In this document: positions 23,272 through 34,084 of the stretch, one piece after another
Layout of the letters: every line of letters begins with the position of its first letter
Position numbering within the stretch: position 1 is the first letter of the stretch
DNA from: Hydnum rufescens UP504
Taxonomy: Eukaryota; Basidiomycota; Agaricomycetes; Cantharellales; Hydnaceae
NCBI GenBank assembly: GCA_014904985.1
Contig: MU128943.1
Location: forward strand, 181,721 to 232,631
Reading direction: 5' to 3'
Length of the DNA stretch: 50,911 nt
Made by a program: the position numbers and the translations under genes
The notes under the pieces: model-generated
The model's input: the letters and a program-made list of their open reading frames with translations, nothing else
Database searches by the model: none
Told to the model about the DNA's origin: nothing

Positions 23272-24653
23272 TGTTGGAGGGATAAATCCCTACACCATAG
23301 AAATCCTCATCTGAGGCCATTTTCCCTACGAATGAATCAATTATATGTCACCACGCTCATTTAATTATATTGCCATTCGTTTATTCAAGAAATCAATTGG
23401 ATTCCTACCCCTTTCCAACCCATAATATCGCTTCATTCCTTTACCATGTCTACCAGTCAATTTATTGACTATCCGTCGGACTTCAACAGTCCTCATCAAA
23501 AAGGGGCAGTTTATGCCCTACTTCAAGTCCATTTTCTTTGGACAAGGCAATTCAACTTGCCATCTTTCTTCAAGTCTGGATGACTTGCCTGCTCTTCCAA
23601 GCCATCCTATTGCCTTAAGGGCGATGAATTGTGATTATGTAATGACGTGGACCGGGCCTAGTTCCAATTCTGGACTCGCGGATCCATCACATGATCCAGA
23701 TAGGGGCTGCACTACTCTGAAGGAGTATTTTTCGAATTTCTCCGTCGTTTTTGATCGGATCGACTCGAAACGACCGCGCCCAGAAAGATACAAATCGTAC
23801 CTATCAAACGATACCAAACACGAAACGAACAGATCAAAAATGCGGTCCCTGTAACAATATCTTGCCATGATTCATACTCTGAAGGAGTATTTTTCGAATT
23901 TCTCCGTCAGTTTTGATCGGATCGACTCGAAACGACCATGCCCTGAAAGCTGTTGAAAATGCGCATCGAACGGTACCAAGGGCAAAACGAGCGGACGCGA
24001 ACTCCATTTTTCACAAGACAACTCCCTCCCCATGACTCCCCCTTTGCTCCACCATTCAAAATAGCGAATTACTTCCGGCTCTCTTATGTCCGATGGAGAA
24101 GACCCTCAGGGTGACCTATTCCACTTTTCCTTAAGGGAACTTGTCCAGGTTTGAAGGAGGAACAGCATGTAATGTGTCAATCTCCCCTTTTATCTTGAAA
24201 TGGGAATATCTCCATCAGTTTTGAAGATTTTAACTTGATTTCTTTTTCTCTGTGTGTCCCTTAAGTCCGACCTTTTCACTTTATATTGAGTCGAAGTCTG
24301 GATTGTATATTAGGTGCAGCTAGCACACAAATTCATTAGTTCTCCCCCTCCCTCCAGTTTGAAGCTCCTTGAACAGCTGCTGGTCCCTGGGTGATTTCTC
24401 ACTACAAAAAGCGAATTCTAACTACACTTTGACTAAGGTCTCAAGAAGAGATTCTTAGGGTGTGGTAATTTGACTGAAAGACACATTCTCACTTAATTGC
24501 TTGGGCTTTGTTGGCTCACTGCAATTTCCCCTGTTCAAAAGACCTTCCCCCACTCGAACCTGAACATCCGGATTAGATCTGTGATCCCCTCTTTCGTCCC
24601 GGCTCAACATCGTGGACAGTAGTTGGATTGGTTCAATAACCATCCTGCTTACA
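23272..24653 (+). mobile_element. Solo LTR, family A, copy A1
   Basis: 1,382 bp, TGTTGGAGGGATAAATCCC... to ...CCATCCTGCTTACA, with 4-bp duplication ACGG on both sides (23,268-23,271 and 24,654-24,657). Nearly identical to A2. It contains two copies of a module at about 23,735 and 23,892 with TTTGATCGGATCGACTCG and CGGTACCAA. A 129-codon frame inside is shared with A2 but shows no protein features. It is inserted in an E4 exon. Confidence 0.9.
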
Positions 24654-24657
24654 ACGG

Positions 24658-25249
24658 GTGCCCCGTCGTTCGGGCGTCGATAAGGGGGGTTATGGGAGGG
24701 GGGGTTTGCGTCGGTATTCGTTCACAGGGGATGTTGAAACCTACAGAATAAAACTTGTAAATTAGTTAAGAATTAAACACCACGCAAAAAGAGCAGCTTT
24801 TGCTGCTCTTTTTGCGTGGCTGTAGCTACTGGGCTGGGGACTTACCTTATATAGGACCACACACCCACCGTGGTGGGTGTGTGGTTCCTGGGACCTTGTT
24901 TGGCGCGGTGCCGTATGTCGCATCATTGGCATGGTATGCTGCATCATTGGCGCGGTACCGTAGGTCGCGTCGTTGGCGCGGTACCATAGGTCGCGTCATT
25001 GGCACGTTGCCGTACGTCGCGTCGTTTGGCGTGCCTTTGCTTGGGGCATTGCCGTTTGGGCCCTCATTTCACGTGTTTTCATTGTGCCTTGGACCCCAGG
25101 TCTCAATCTAAAAAAATACAAAATATGTTAGTAAAAAGGTTCAAAGGGGCACAAAAAGAGCAGCTTTCGCTGCTCTTTTTGCGCCGTTGTATCTACTAGG
25201 GGAAACACTCACCTTGTGACCACACCCCCGCAGTGGCGGGTGTGTGGTC
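24658..25249 (-). repeat. E4 left array, inner units
   Basis: Intron hairpins at 24,782-24,818 and 25,149-25,184; exon hairpins at 24,855-24,886 and 25,217-25,249. The exon at 24,893-25,110 carries about six 24-bp units around GGTACCGTAGGTCGCGTC. On the minus strand, donors are AAGGTAAGT and AAGGTGAGT, with CTAAC branch sites. Confidence 0.8.
24893..25050 (-). repeat. Minisatellite in exon 2 of E4 left array
   Basis: 24-bp units of TTGGCGCGGTACCGTAGGTC type, related to the exon 2 minisatellite of E2 left but CpG-rich and less decayed. Confidence 0.75.
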
Positions 25250-26056
25250 GTGTGCTTGCCTTTCCAGGCGATTGCTTGTTTTGGTTGCGGAGATGCGAAG
25301 GAAGATGCAAACTCAATGCCGGCAATTGCCGGTATTTAAGAAGCGCCCAGTGCTGACGCTACAAGCACAGTACACATTAATAGTAAGGATGTAGATGCAA
25401 AATAAATACTATATAATAAATATTTGTCCAAGAAAATTCTAAGAAGAAGAAGATAATGAGTCAGAGCTCAATAAGGCATGATATGGCTAATTGCAAAGTG
25501 GATTGGGCCACTTCTATGCATCAGAATTGGCCGAAATTTGAATATATTGATGGTATATATGCACTCTACATGGACGATGAGTTATATTGGACATTCTGGG
25601 CATTTTTCAATTTTTCACACCTTCAATTCCCTATTTAGGGAATTGAAGGTGTGAAAAATTGAAAAATGCCCAGAACGTCCAATATAACTCGTCGTCCATG
25701 TAGAGTGCATATATACCATCAATATATTCAAATTTCGGCCAATTCTGATGCATAGAAGTGGCCCAATCCACTTTGCAATTAGCCATATCACGCCTTATTG
25801 AGCTCTGACTCATTATCTTCTTCTTCTTAGAATTTTCTTGGACAAATATTTATTATATAGTATTTATTTTGCATCTACATCCTTACTATTAATGTGTACT
25901 GTGCTTGTAGCGCCAGCACTTGGGCGCTTCTTGAGTATCGGCAGTTGCCGGCGTTGAGTTTCGCAACTACGCAGCCACATCCTAAGGCGACACACACGAC
26001 CACCACACGACCCCGCGACCCCGCGACCACACCCCCGCTGCTGCGGGTGTGTGGTC
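25217..26056. repeat. E4 central palindrome, candidate divergent promoter
   Basis: Near-perfect inverted repeat of about 420 bp per arm, centred near 25,634 with core TTCCCTATTTAGGGAA. Each arm, reading outward: AAATATATTGATGG, GAGCTCTGACTCATTATC, a TATA-like TTATTATATAGTATTTAT, then a first exon with GGCGCTTCTTGAGTA and GCCGGCRTTGAG, ending in the exon hairpin and AAGGTAAGT or AAGGTGAGT. This layout suggests one palindromic promoter firing both ways. Confidence 0.88.
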
Positions 26057-26947
26057 ATAAGGTAAGTTTCCATTTTAGTAGGTACAACGGCGCAAAAAGA
26101 GTAGCGAAAGCTACTCTTTTTGCGCTGGTTTTAATTTCTTTACTAACAACTTTATTATTCTAGGTTATGGCTTTGTCCCAGGTGCCAACGAGGAGGCCCG
26201 ACCTGCGGAGCAAGCCCCCCAGAACAACAAAGGAGACTGGCGAACAACAATGCCAAACGAAGGGACGAACCACACACCCGCAGTAGCGGGTGTGTGGTTC
26301 TATACAAGGTATGTAATGTACCCAATGGCGCAAAAAGAGCAGCGACAGCTGCTCTTTTTGTGTCGCTTTTATTTTTTGAATTAATAATATTTTATTCTAA
26401 GTATCGCCACAAATAAACCCGCGAAGCAAGCCAGAATGACAGCACCCCCGCAAACAATGCACCACATGAAGAGAACCACACACCCGCTACTGCGGGTGTG
26501 TGGTTTTATACTTGGTATGTAATGTACCCCCGACGGTGCAAAAAGAGCAGCGAAAGCTGCTCTTTTTGCATCGTTTTTCATTTTTTAACTAATAATTTTT
26601 CATTCTAGGTATCCTCACAAATGACGACCCGCAGAGCAAGCCCACCATGCCCGCAAGGGAGACTGGCGAACAACGACACACCACGAACCACACACCCGCA
26701 GTAGCGGGTGTGTGGTTCTATCTATGTATATAACGCACCCCCAACGACGCAAAAAGAGCAGCGAAAGCTGCTCTTTTTGCGTCGCTTTTAATTTTTTAAC
26801 TAATGATTTCTTATTCTAGGTATTGTCACAAATGGAGACCTGCGAAGCAAGCCCCCCCAGAACGACAACACCCCCGCGAATGACGACGCACCACACGAAG
26901 AGAACCACATGCCCGCAGTAGCGGGTGTGTGGTTCTATCTATGCAAG

Positions 26948-27041
26948 GTATGTAACACACCCCCGGCGATGCAAAAAGAGCAGCGAAAGCTGCTCTTTTT
27001 GCATCGCTTGTAATTTTTTAACTAATGATTTCTTATTCTAG
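26948..27041 (+). other. Representative hairpin intron (94 nt)
   Basis: Donor AAG/GTATGT, acceptor TTATTCTAG/GT, branch site TAACTAATG about 18 nt before the acceptor. A stem-loop at 26,966-27,006 (GCAAAAAGAGCAGC, loop GAAA, GCTGCTCTTTTTGC, extended by flanking CGAT/ATCG pairs) brings the two splice sites together. All signals fit a fungal spliceosomal intron. Splicing itself is inferred. Confidence 0.75.
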
Positions 27042-27169
27042 GTATTGTCACAAATGGAGACCTGCAAAGCAAGCCCCCCCAGAACGACAACACTCCCGCG
27101 AACGACGACGCACCACACGAAGAGAACCACACACCCACAGTAGCGGGTGTGTGGTTCTATCTATGCAAG

Positions 27170-27263
27170 GTATGTAAGACACCCCCGACGATGCAAAAAG
27201 AGCAGCGAAAGCTGCTCTTTTTGTGTCGCTTATAATTTTTTAACTAATAATTTTTTATTCTAG
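27170..27263 (+). other. Hairpin intron, second member of the 222-bp duplication
   Basis: 94 nt, donor AAG/GTATGT, branch TAACTAATA, acceptor TTATTCTAG. Same hairpin with GAAA loop, differing from the preceding intron by a few substitutions. Confidence 0.72.
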
Positions 27264-28544
27264 GTATTACCACAAGTGAAGACCTGTGAAGCGAGCCCCC
27301 CCGGAATGACAACATCGCCGTGAACAACGACACGCCGAACAAAGAGACGAACCACACACCCGCAGTAGCGGGTGTGTGGTTCTATACAAGGTATGTAATG
27401 TAGTGCACCCCCAACAGTGCAAAAAGAGCTGCGAAGGCAGCTCTTTTTGCATTGCTTGAACTTTTACTAATCTAAAATTTTGTATTCTAGATCTTCCTTC
27501 CCCCCAAACGAGTACATGCCCGAAAACCCCCCAACCCACTGTACGGAAAACCAGCAGTCGAGGGTACACGACCCCGGGCAAAAACGAGTACCACACACCC
27601 GCCAATGTGGGTGTGTGGTACTACAAGGTATTTTTTTTTAAACTTTCTACATCTACAGTGATGCCAAAGGAGCAGCGCAAGCTGCTCCTCCGGTGTCACT
27701 TCGAATTTTTTTTACTAACGTATGTTATCACTCCATTCTAGGATCAAATTTAAAGCCCCTGAAACGACGACAGACAGCCGCAACCCCCGAACGACCCGCA
27801 CAACGGTGAACCACCAAGCCACGCCCACCCAAATGGCCACCAACGAGCCGGGTGAGCCCCCATCCAAGCCCCAAGGCAGAAATGCCCAGTACCACATAAC
27901 CCCCTCAGCGGGGTGTGGTCTTTTATTTTTATTTTTATTTTTATTTGCAAGTGGCGCAAAAAGAGCAGCGATAGCTGCTTTTTTTGCGCTGCTTTGAATT
28001 TCCTCCTTACTTATTTTGCCGCCTGACACCCCAGCAACATGCCCCCTGAACCCGCATCTGAACACCGGATGACCCCCCATCCTAAGTCCCGAGGCAACAA
28101 CAAACAGTACCACACACCTGCCTAGCGGGTGTGTGGTATGTTTTTTTAATTGAATTTTTAAATAAATAAATACATTAGTTCATAAGAACACGAGACTGCC
28201 AAATGAAAACAGCCCCCACCTGGTGTATATAGTGATAATGATAATAAATAAATAACTATAAATGAAACACCAGAGGGAGGAATATAATAATAATTACTGG
28301 TGATTATCCCCTATAAGCCCGCATGGCCTGCTGTCCTGCAAGTCTGAGATTCTCTCCAAGTCCCAGTTTCGGCCAATTTTCGGCCAATTTTCGGCCATTT
28401 CGGCCAATTCTGGGCCAGGAGGTGAAATCATAAAAATGGCCATTTCAGCCGGAATAGTGATGGGACCTACTTAGGTACCATTATCTGCCCCGGAAGTGGT
28501 ACCTAACTAGGTAGGCTTAGATGACTGACCAAGGTGGTCAGTTT

Positions 28545-29837
28545 GCATCCAATCCCTTTGGAACAACCGCGCCTGGAAAGATACAGAAAATCTGCATCCA
28601 ACGGTACTGAGCACACGAATAACAGATCAAAACTGAACTCTGCAGAACAATATTACTATCAGAATCAACACCCATCAGTAAAAAATGAATTTCTCTGTCA
28701 GTTTACACCGGATCTGCTTGGAACCACCGCGCCCAGAAAGCTGTTAAAAGTCCGCATCAAATGATACCAAGAACATCTATTAAGAATGCAAACTGTTGTT
28801 TCTGCATCAAATCCCATCCCATGCACTTGTCCCCATTATCAACCAGCAACAAAAACATCTTAACCACTGGAGTACAAACAAATTAATCTCCAAGAACTCG
28901 GAAATATCCATTGATTTCATCTCCCATTGCCACAAATAACTTCTACAACCTCACAGATAAGAAAGATAACACCTCCTTGCAACCCTGTTATGAAAGATAA
29001 CACCTTCTTAGCAACCCTTTTGTTCTGTTTATGAATGACTCACCTCCTTGCAACCACTTTATGAAAGATAACACCTTCTTGACAACCCTTTTGTTCTGTT
29101 TATGAATGACTCACCTTCCTTGCAACCACTTTATGAATGACTCACCCTCCTTGACAACCCTATTGTTCTCACATATGACTCACCTAGGAGTGAGTCATAT
29201 TCTTTAAACACAGCCACCTTCAGAAAGGTATAAAAGCTGGTAGATTTTCCTGTATCCCCCCATCTTCTCACTACTGGAATATACTACTGTCTATAAAATC
29301 TGCTTGCATCTGAAGAGAGTACTGATCTGAAAGCCATCTGGAGCTAAGTCATATACAAGGTTGTTAAGACTAAGTCACTGGAAGCCCTCTACACAAAATA
29401 CTAAGCCAAGGATAGTTGCAGGACCTAAGGTTAGAGTTGCTGGACATCCAAGGAAAGGTGAGTAATAACAAAGTCAAGTCAGAAGAAGAAAGAAATACAT
29501 TAACACACTGAATCAAGCTTAAACTAGTCCAGAACCCTCTTTAGAATCCGCATTTTGACCAGGAGGACACAAATAGGTACACACAAATAGCAGTAAACAG
29601 TTCAATACAACACATATAAGCCTTTTCACAAGCATCCCATGATATATCATTGACTATAGCTAGTCCATACCATCACCTTACCATCACTGAATTCCATACA
29701 CAATTTGTTAGAGAGTGATCAACCATCAGAGCAAACCAGCCCATTGAATAAAAACAGAAATACAGTCTCCCATCTACACACTGGCTGAACCAGAGTTTGA
29801 TTTGACAGTCATTGGAGCTCCCAATCCTTCTTCTATA
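28545..29837 (+). mobile_element. LTR family B, copy B3, 3' part
   Basis: Continues from 22,559 and ends CTTCTTCTATA. Contains a TATA box at 29,229-29,236 and the paired GTGAGTCAT/ATGACTCAC blocks near 29,170-29,200. B3 totals about 1.59 kb without E4. The surrounding E3 array resumes at 29,838. Confidence 0.85.
29229..29236 (+). promoter_or_regulatory. TATA box of LTR B3
   Basis: TATAAAAG after TTCAGAAAGG, conserved in the other B copies. Likely the LTR core promoter. Confidence 0.5.
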
Positions 29838-29886
29838 CCATACATTCTTGTTCAGGGGTTTCGTTTGGTGGGTGATCGTTGGCCGG

Positions 29887-31269
29887 TGTTGGAGGGATAA
29901 ATCCCTACACCATAGAAATCCTCATCCGAGGCCATTTTCCCTACGAACGAATCAATTATATGTCACCGCGCTCATTTAATTTTATCGCCATTCGTTTATT
30001 CAAGAAATCAATTGGATTCCTACCCCTTTCCAACCCATAATATCGCCTCATTCCTTTACCATGTCTACCAGTCAATTTATTGACTATCCGTCGGACTTCA
30101 ACAGTCCTCATCAAAAAGGGGCAGTTTATGCCCTACTTCAAGTCCATTTTCTTTGGACAAGGCAATTCAACTTGCCATCTTTCTTCAAGTCTGGATGACT
30201 TGCCTGCTCTTCCAAGCCATCCTATTGCCTTAAGGGCGATGAATTGTGATTATGTAACGACGCGGACCGGGCCTAGTTCCAATTCTGGACTCGCGGATCC
30301 ATCACATGATCCAGATAGGGGCTGCACTACTCTGAAGGAGTATTTTTCGAATTTCTCCGTCATTTTTGATCGGATCGACTCGAAACGACCGCGCCCAGAA
30401 AGATACGAATCGTACCTATCGAACGGTACCAAACACGAAACGAACGGATCAAAAATGCGGTCCCTGTAACAATATCTTGCCATGATTCATACTCTGAAGG
30501 AGTATTTTTCGAATTTCTCCGTCAGTTTTGATCGGATCGACTCGAAACGACCATGCCCTGAAAGCTGTTAAAAATGCGCATCGAACGGTACCAAGGGCAA
30601 AACGAGCGGACGCGAACTCCATTTTTCACAAGACAACTCCCTCCCCATGACTCCCCCTTTGCTCCACCATTCAAAATAGCGAATTACTTCCGGCCCTCTT
30701 ATGTCCGATGGAGAAGACCCTCAGGGCGACCTATTCCACTTTTCCTTAAGGGAACTTGTCCAGGTTTGAAGGAGGAATAGCATGTAATGTGTCAATCTCC
30801 CCTTTTATCTTGAAATTGGAATATCTCCATCAGTTTTGAAGATTTTAACTTGATTTCTTTTTCTCTGTGTGTCCCTTAAGTCCGACTTTTTCACTTTCTA
30901 TTGAGTCGAAGTCTGGATTGTATATTAGGTGCAGCTAGCACACAAATTCATTAGTTCTCCCCCTCCCTCCAGTTTGAAGCTCCTTGAACAGCTGCTGGTC
31001 CCTGGGTGATTTCTCACTACAAAAAGCGAATTCTAACTACACTTTGACTAAGGTCTCAAGAAGAGATTCTTAGGGTGTGGTAATTTGACTGAAAGACACA
31101 TTCTCACTTAATTGCTTGGGCTTTGTTGGCTCACTGCAATTTCCCCTGTTCAAAAGACCTTCCCCCACTCGAACCTGAACATCCGGATTAGATCTGTGAT
31201 CCCCTCTTTCGTCCCTGGCTCAACATCGTGGACAGTAGTTGGATTGGATTAATAACCATCCTGCTTTCA
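29887..31269 (+). mobile_element. Solo LTR, family A, copy A2
   Basis: 1,383 bp, same ends as A1 (TGTTGGAGGG...CTGCTTTCA), with 4-bp duplication CCGG at 29,883-29,886 and 31,270-31,273. Only scattered substitutions separate it from A1, so both inserted recently. It is inserted in an E3 exon, of which 29,838-29,886 is the short left remainder. Confidence 0.9.
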
Positions 31270-31273
31270 CCGG

Positions 31274-32329
31274 TCGTTGTTGGTGGGTTTTGTTCAGCAC
31301 TCATTGTTTTGGCAGGTCATGTTGTTGGTTTTTGTTTGGCCGGGGCATTGTCATTTCCACCAGGGGGCGGTTCCTTTGGTGGGTCTTCATTTTGCTGTTG
31401 GTAGTAAGGTGATAACCTAGTATAATAAATAATGTGTTAGTAAAAAATTAAAACCAGCATAAAAAGAGCAGCATCTGCTGCTCTTTTTACACCATTGTGG
31501 GTACACAACATTACTTACCTTGTATAGAACCACACACCCGCCGTAGTGGATGTGTGGTTCATGCAGGTTCCGGCATTGCTTTGTGTCTTCATTCTGCGCA
31601 TCATCGTCGTGGGTTTTGACAGGTCATCATTTTGGGGGGGGGTTGTTTCATGGGTCTTCATTTATAGCAATAGCCTAGAATAATAGATGTATTAGTTAGA
31701 GAATTAAAACCAGCGCAAAAAGAGCAGCATTCGCTGCTCTTTTTGTGCCATTAAGGGTGTACAGCCTTACTTACCTTATATAGAACCACACACCCGCCAC
31801 AGTGGGTGTGTGGTTCACGGTTCGCATTGCCACCTCTCAGGCCTTTGTTTGGCATTTCAGGGGGTTTCGTTTGGCATGTTGCTGTGGGGGCTCTGGGGTC
31901 TCGTCATTTGTCACCTGGACCCAGGGCTAGGACCTAAAATAATAATAAAGGGTGTTAGTGACAAAGTTTAATGCAGCGCAAAAAGAGCAGCGAAAGCTGC
32001 TCTTTTTGCGCTACAGTATCAATTGGAGGGGGGGAACTCACCTTAAATCATACCACACACCCGCTGTGGCGGGTGTGTGGTTCCTGGGGCCACCCATTGG
32101 GTGGTCTGTTGTTTGTTTTGGTTTTGTTCTTGCTGTGCAGCCCCTCATCATGTGGCGGGTTTTCATCCCGGGCCTCAGACCATAATCTAAAATACTCAAA
32201 ACCACATTAGTACAAGACCTCAAAGCAACACAAAAAGAGTAGCCTTCACTACTCTTTTTGTGCCATGATATATACTAAAAAAGAAACTCACCTTATGACC
32301 ACACACCCGCAACAGCGGGTGTGTGGTCA
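31274..32329 (-). repeat. E3 left array, inner units
   Basis: Intron hairpins at 31,457-31,492, 31,713-31,749, 31,975-32,012 and 32,228-32,263. Exon hairpins at 31,528-31,560, 31,784-31,816, 32,051-32,082 and 32,297-32,329. The 32,228 stem reads AAAAAGAGTAG paired with CTACTCTTTTT, a two-sided change shared with the equivalent intron 1 of E4 right (26,090). On the minus strand, donors are AAGGTAAGT or AAGGTGAGT and branch sites CTAAC or CTAAT. Confidence 0.82.
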
Positions 32330-33118
32330 TGTGGTTGCCTTTCTGGGCTGTTGCTGGGTGTGGCTGCATAGTTGCACAATTCAACACTGGCAATTGCCGG
32401 GAGTTAAAAAGCACCCAAGTGCCATGCTACAGGCAAAATCCATATTAATAGCAAGTACCTAGACATGAAATAAATACTATATAATATATATTTGTCCAAA
32501 AATGCAAAGAAGATGACAATAATAAGTCAGAGCTCAAACAAGGCATGATATGCCTAATTGAGAATGGATTGGGCCACTTCTATGAGTCATAATTGGCCCA
32601 AATTAAAATATAATAATATTAAATGGGTACCCCCACATGGGTGACTAGTTATATTGGACAATTCTGGCACTTTTTAATTTTTCATGCCTTCAATTCCCTA
32701 TTTAGGGAATTGAAGGCATGAAAAATTAAAAAGTGCCAGAATTGTCCAATATAACTAGTCACCCATGTGGGGGTACCCATTTAATATTATTATATTTTAA
32801 TTTGGGCCAATTATGACTCATAGAAGTGGCCCAATCCATTCTCAATTAGGCATATCATGCCTTGTTTGAGCTCTGACTTATTATTGTCATCTTCTTTGCA
32901 TTTTTGGACAAATATATATTATATAGTATTTATTTCATGTCTAGGTACTTGCTATTAATATGGATTTTGCCTGTAGCACAGCACTTGGGCGCTTTTTAAC
33001 TCCCAGCAGTTGCTGGCGTTGAGTTTGCATCTCCTTCCACATCTCCACAACCACAACAGGCAACCGCCTGGAAAGGCAACCACACAACCACACACCCGCC
33101 ATTGCGGGTGTGTGGTCA
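32297..33118. repeat. E3 central palindrome, candidate divergent promoter
   Basis: Inverted repeat centred near 32,701 with core TTCCCTATTTAGGGAA and arms of about 400 bp. It has the same internal order as in E4: AATTTGGGCCAATTATGACT, GAGCTCTGACTTATTATTG, a TATATATTATATAGTATTT block, and a first exon with GCAATTGCCGG or its diverged partner. Confidence 0.88.
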
Positions 33119-34080
33119 CAAGGTGAGTGTTTTTTTAGTAGATACAATGGTGCAAAAAGAGCAGCGAAAGCTGCTCTTTTTGCATTGCTTTGAATTTTTA
33201 TGCTAATGATTCATTTATTATTCTAGGTTGACTTGTCCAGGGTATGACGGAAGCCCATGAAACAACAAGGGATTGGATGGCAATGCAATGCACAGCAATG
33301 CGACACGCGCCAACGCAACACGCACCAATGCAACATGCAGGAACACGACACGCACCAACACGACACGTGCCAATGCGACACACACTAGCACAACATGCAC
33401 CAACACAACATGCACCAACACAACATGCGCCAACACAACACACACCAACACAACACGCGCCAACACAACATGCACCAACACAACATGCACCAACACAACA
33501 TGCACCAACACAACATGCACCAACACAACACATGCCAACACAACACATGCCAACATGGCATGTGCCAACATGGCCAACACAACACACACCAATGTGCCAA
33601 ATGAGGACCCCAGGTACCACACACCTGCCGCAGTGGGTGTGGTACTATTCAAGGTGAGTCCCACCCCCCAGTACCTGCACCCGTGCAAAAAGAGCAGCAA
33701 AAGCTGCTCTTTTTGTGTGGTGTTTAACTTTTAACTAACATATAACATTGTATTGTAGGTCATCCTTTCCCACACGAATGAATGCAGACGTGAAAACCCC
33801 AGCAGCCCTGCCTGTCCACACCCGAACGATGGGGATCCATGCAAACCGCCCTACAAACGAGCCCGGAGTACACAGCCCCAGTACCCTGCACCCACCACAG
33901 CAGGTGCAGGGTACTACAAGGTTAGTTTTATTTTTTTGTTTTATTTTTTATTCTTGTGGTGCAAAAAGAGCAGCGTGAGCTGCTCTTTTTGTGCTGCATT
34001 GATGTCTAACTAACTTAATATTGGTTTCTTTAGATCCTAGACTAGAACCTGAGCCCAGCCCACCACAAATCCATGAACAC
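33086..34080 (+). repeat. E3 right array, first part
   Basis: Exon hairpins at 33,086-33,118, 33,614-33,645 and 33,881-33,914. Intron hairpins at 33,151-33,184, 33,683-33,716 and 33,959-33,994. The exon hairpin at 33,881 has the two-sided variant GTACCCTGCACC paired with GGTGCAGGGTAC. Donors AAGGTGAGT and AAGGTTAGT, acceptors TTCTAG, TTGTAG and TTTAG. The last exon is split by LTR B4. Confidence 0.8.
33294..33600 (+). repeat. 15-bp minisatellite in exon 2 of E3 right array
   Basis: About 20 units of ACACAACATGCACCA type. Because 15 is a multiple of three, long frames stay open on both strands, but the predicted peptides are pure repeats. Confidence 0.85.
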
Positions 34081-34084
34081 ACGC

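Larger units (their letters stand above)
26025..28138 (+). repeat. E4 right array: nine hairpin exon/intron units (plus strand)
   Basis: Exon hairpins at 26,025-26,056, 26,267-26,300, 26,474-26,505, 26,684-26,718, 26,902-26,935, 27,124-27,157, 27,348-27,382, 27,588-27,621, 27,889-27,919 and 28,107-28,138. Intron hairpins at 26,090-26,125, 26,327-26,366, 26,533-26,574, 26,745-26,784, 26,966-27,006, 27,187-27,228, 27,417-27,452, 27,662-27,694 and 27,954-27,988. Donors AAGGTAAGT or AAGGTATGT, branch TAACTAAT, acceptor TTATTCTAGGT. One acceptor near 26,401 has decayed to TAA. Two exons of exactly 128 nt (26,820-26,947; 27,042-27,169) and two introns of exactly 94 nt show recent 222-bp tandem duplication. 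An exon of 128 nt is not a whole number of codons, which argues against protein coding. Confidence 0.88.
22560..28536. mobile_element. E4, complete hairpin-array transposon (about 5,977 bp) with 8-bp TSD
   Basis: Begins AGGCTGGTCAGTCA and ends TGACTGACCAAGGTG. Flanked by GTCAGTTC (22,552-22,559) and GTCAGTTT (28,537-28,544), an 8-bp duplication with one C-to-T change. The empty site is visible in LTR B7 near 50,727. Order: terminus with (ATT)n microsatellite and C tract (22,725-22,830), minus array split by LTR A1, central palindrome, nine-intron plus array, terminus. It keeps the most CpG and the best-matched hairpins of all E copies, so it is probably the youngest. No transposase is encoded. 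Confidence 0.85.

Noticed and set aside
23465..23854. 129-codon frame conserved between LTR A1 and A2 (also 30,080-30,469)
   Set aside because: Conservation is explained by the near identity of the two young LTRs. The frame overlaps the repeat module and has no protein features.
26090..27988. Intron hairpins followed by T-rich runs as rho-independent terminators
   Set aside because: The surrounding donors, branch sites and acceptors are eukaryotic. The T run lies within the stem, not after it.
33218..33700. Long open frames on both strands (up to 160 codons)
   Set aside because: They lie in a 15-bp minisatellite, where a unit divisible by three keeps several frames open. The peptides are pure repeats.
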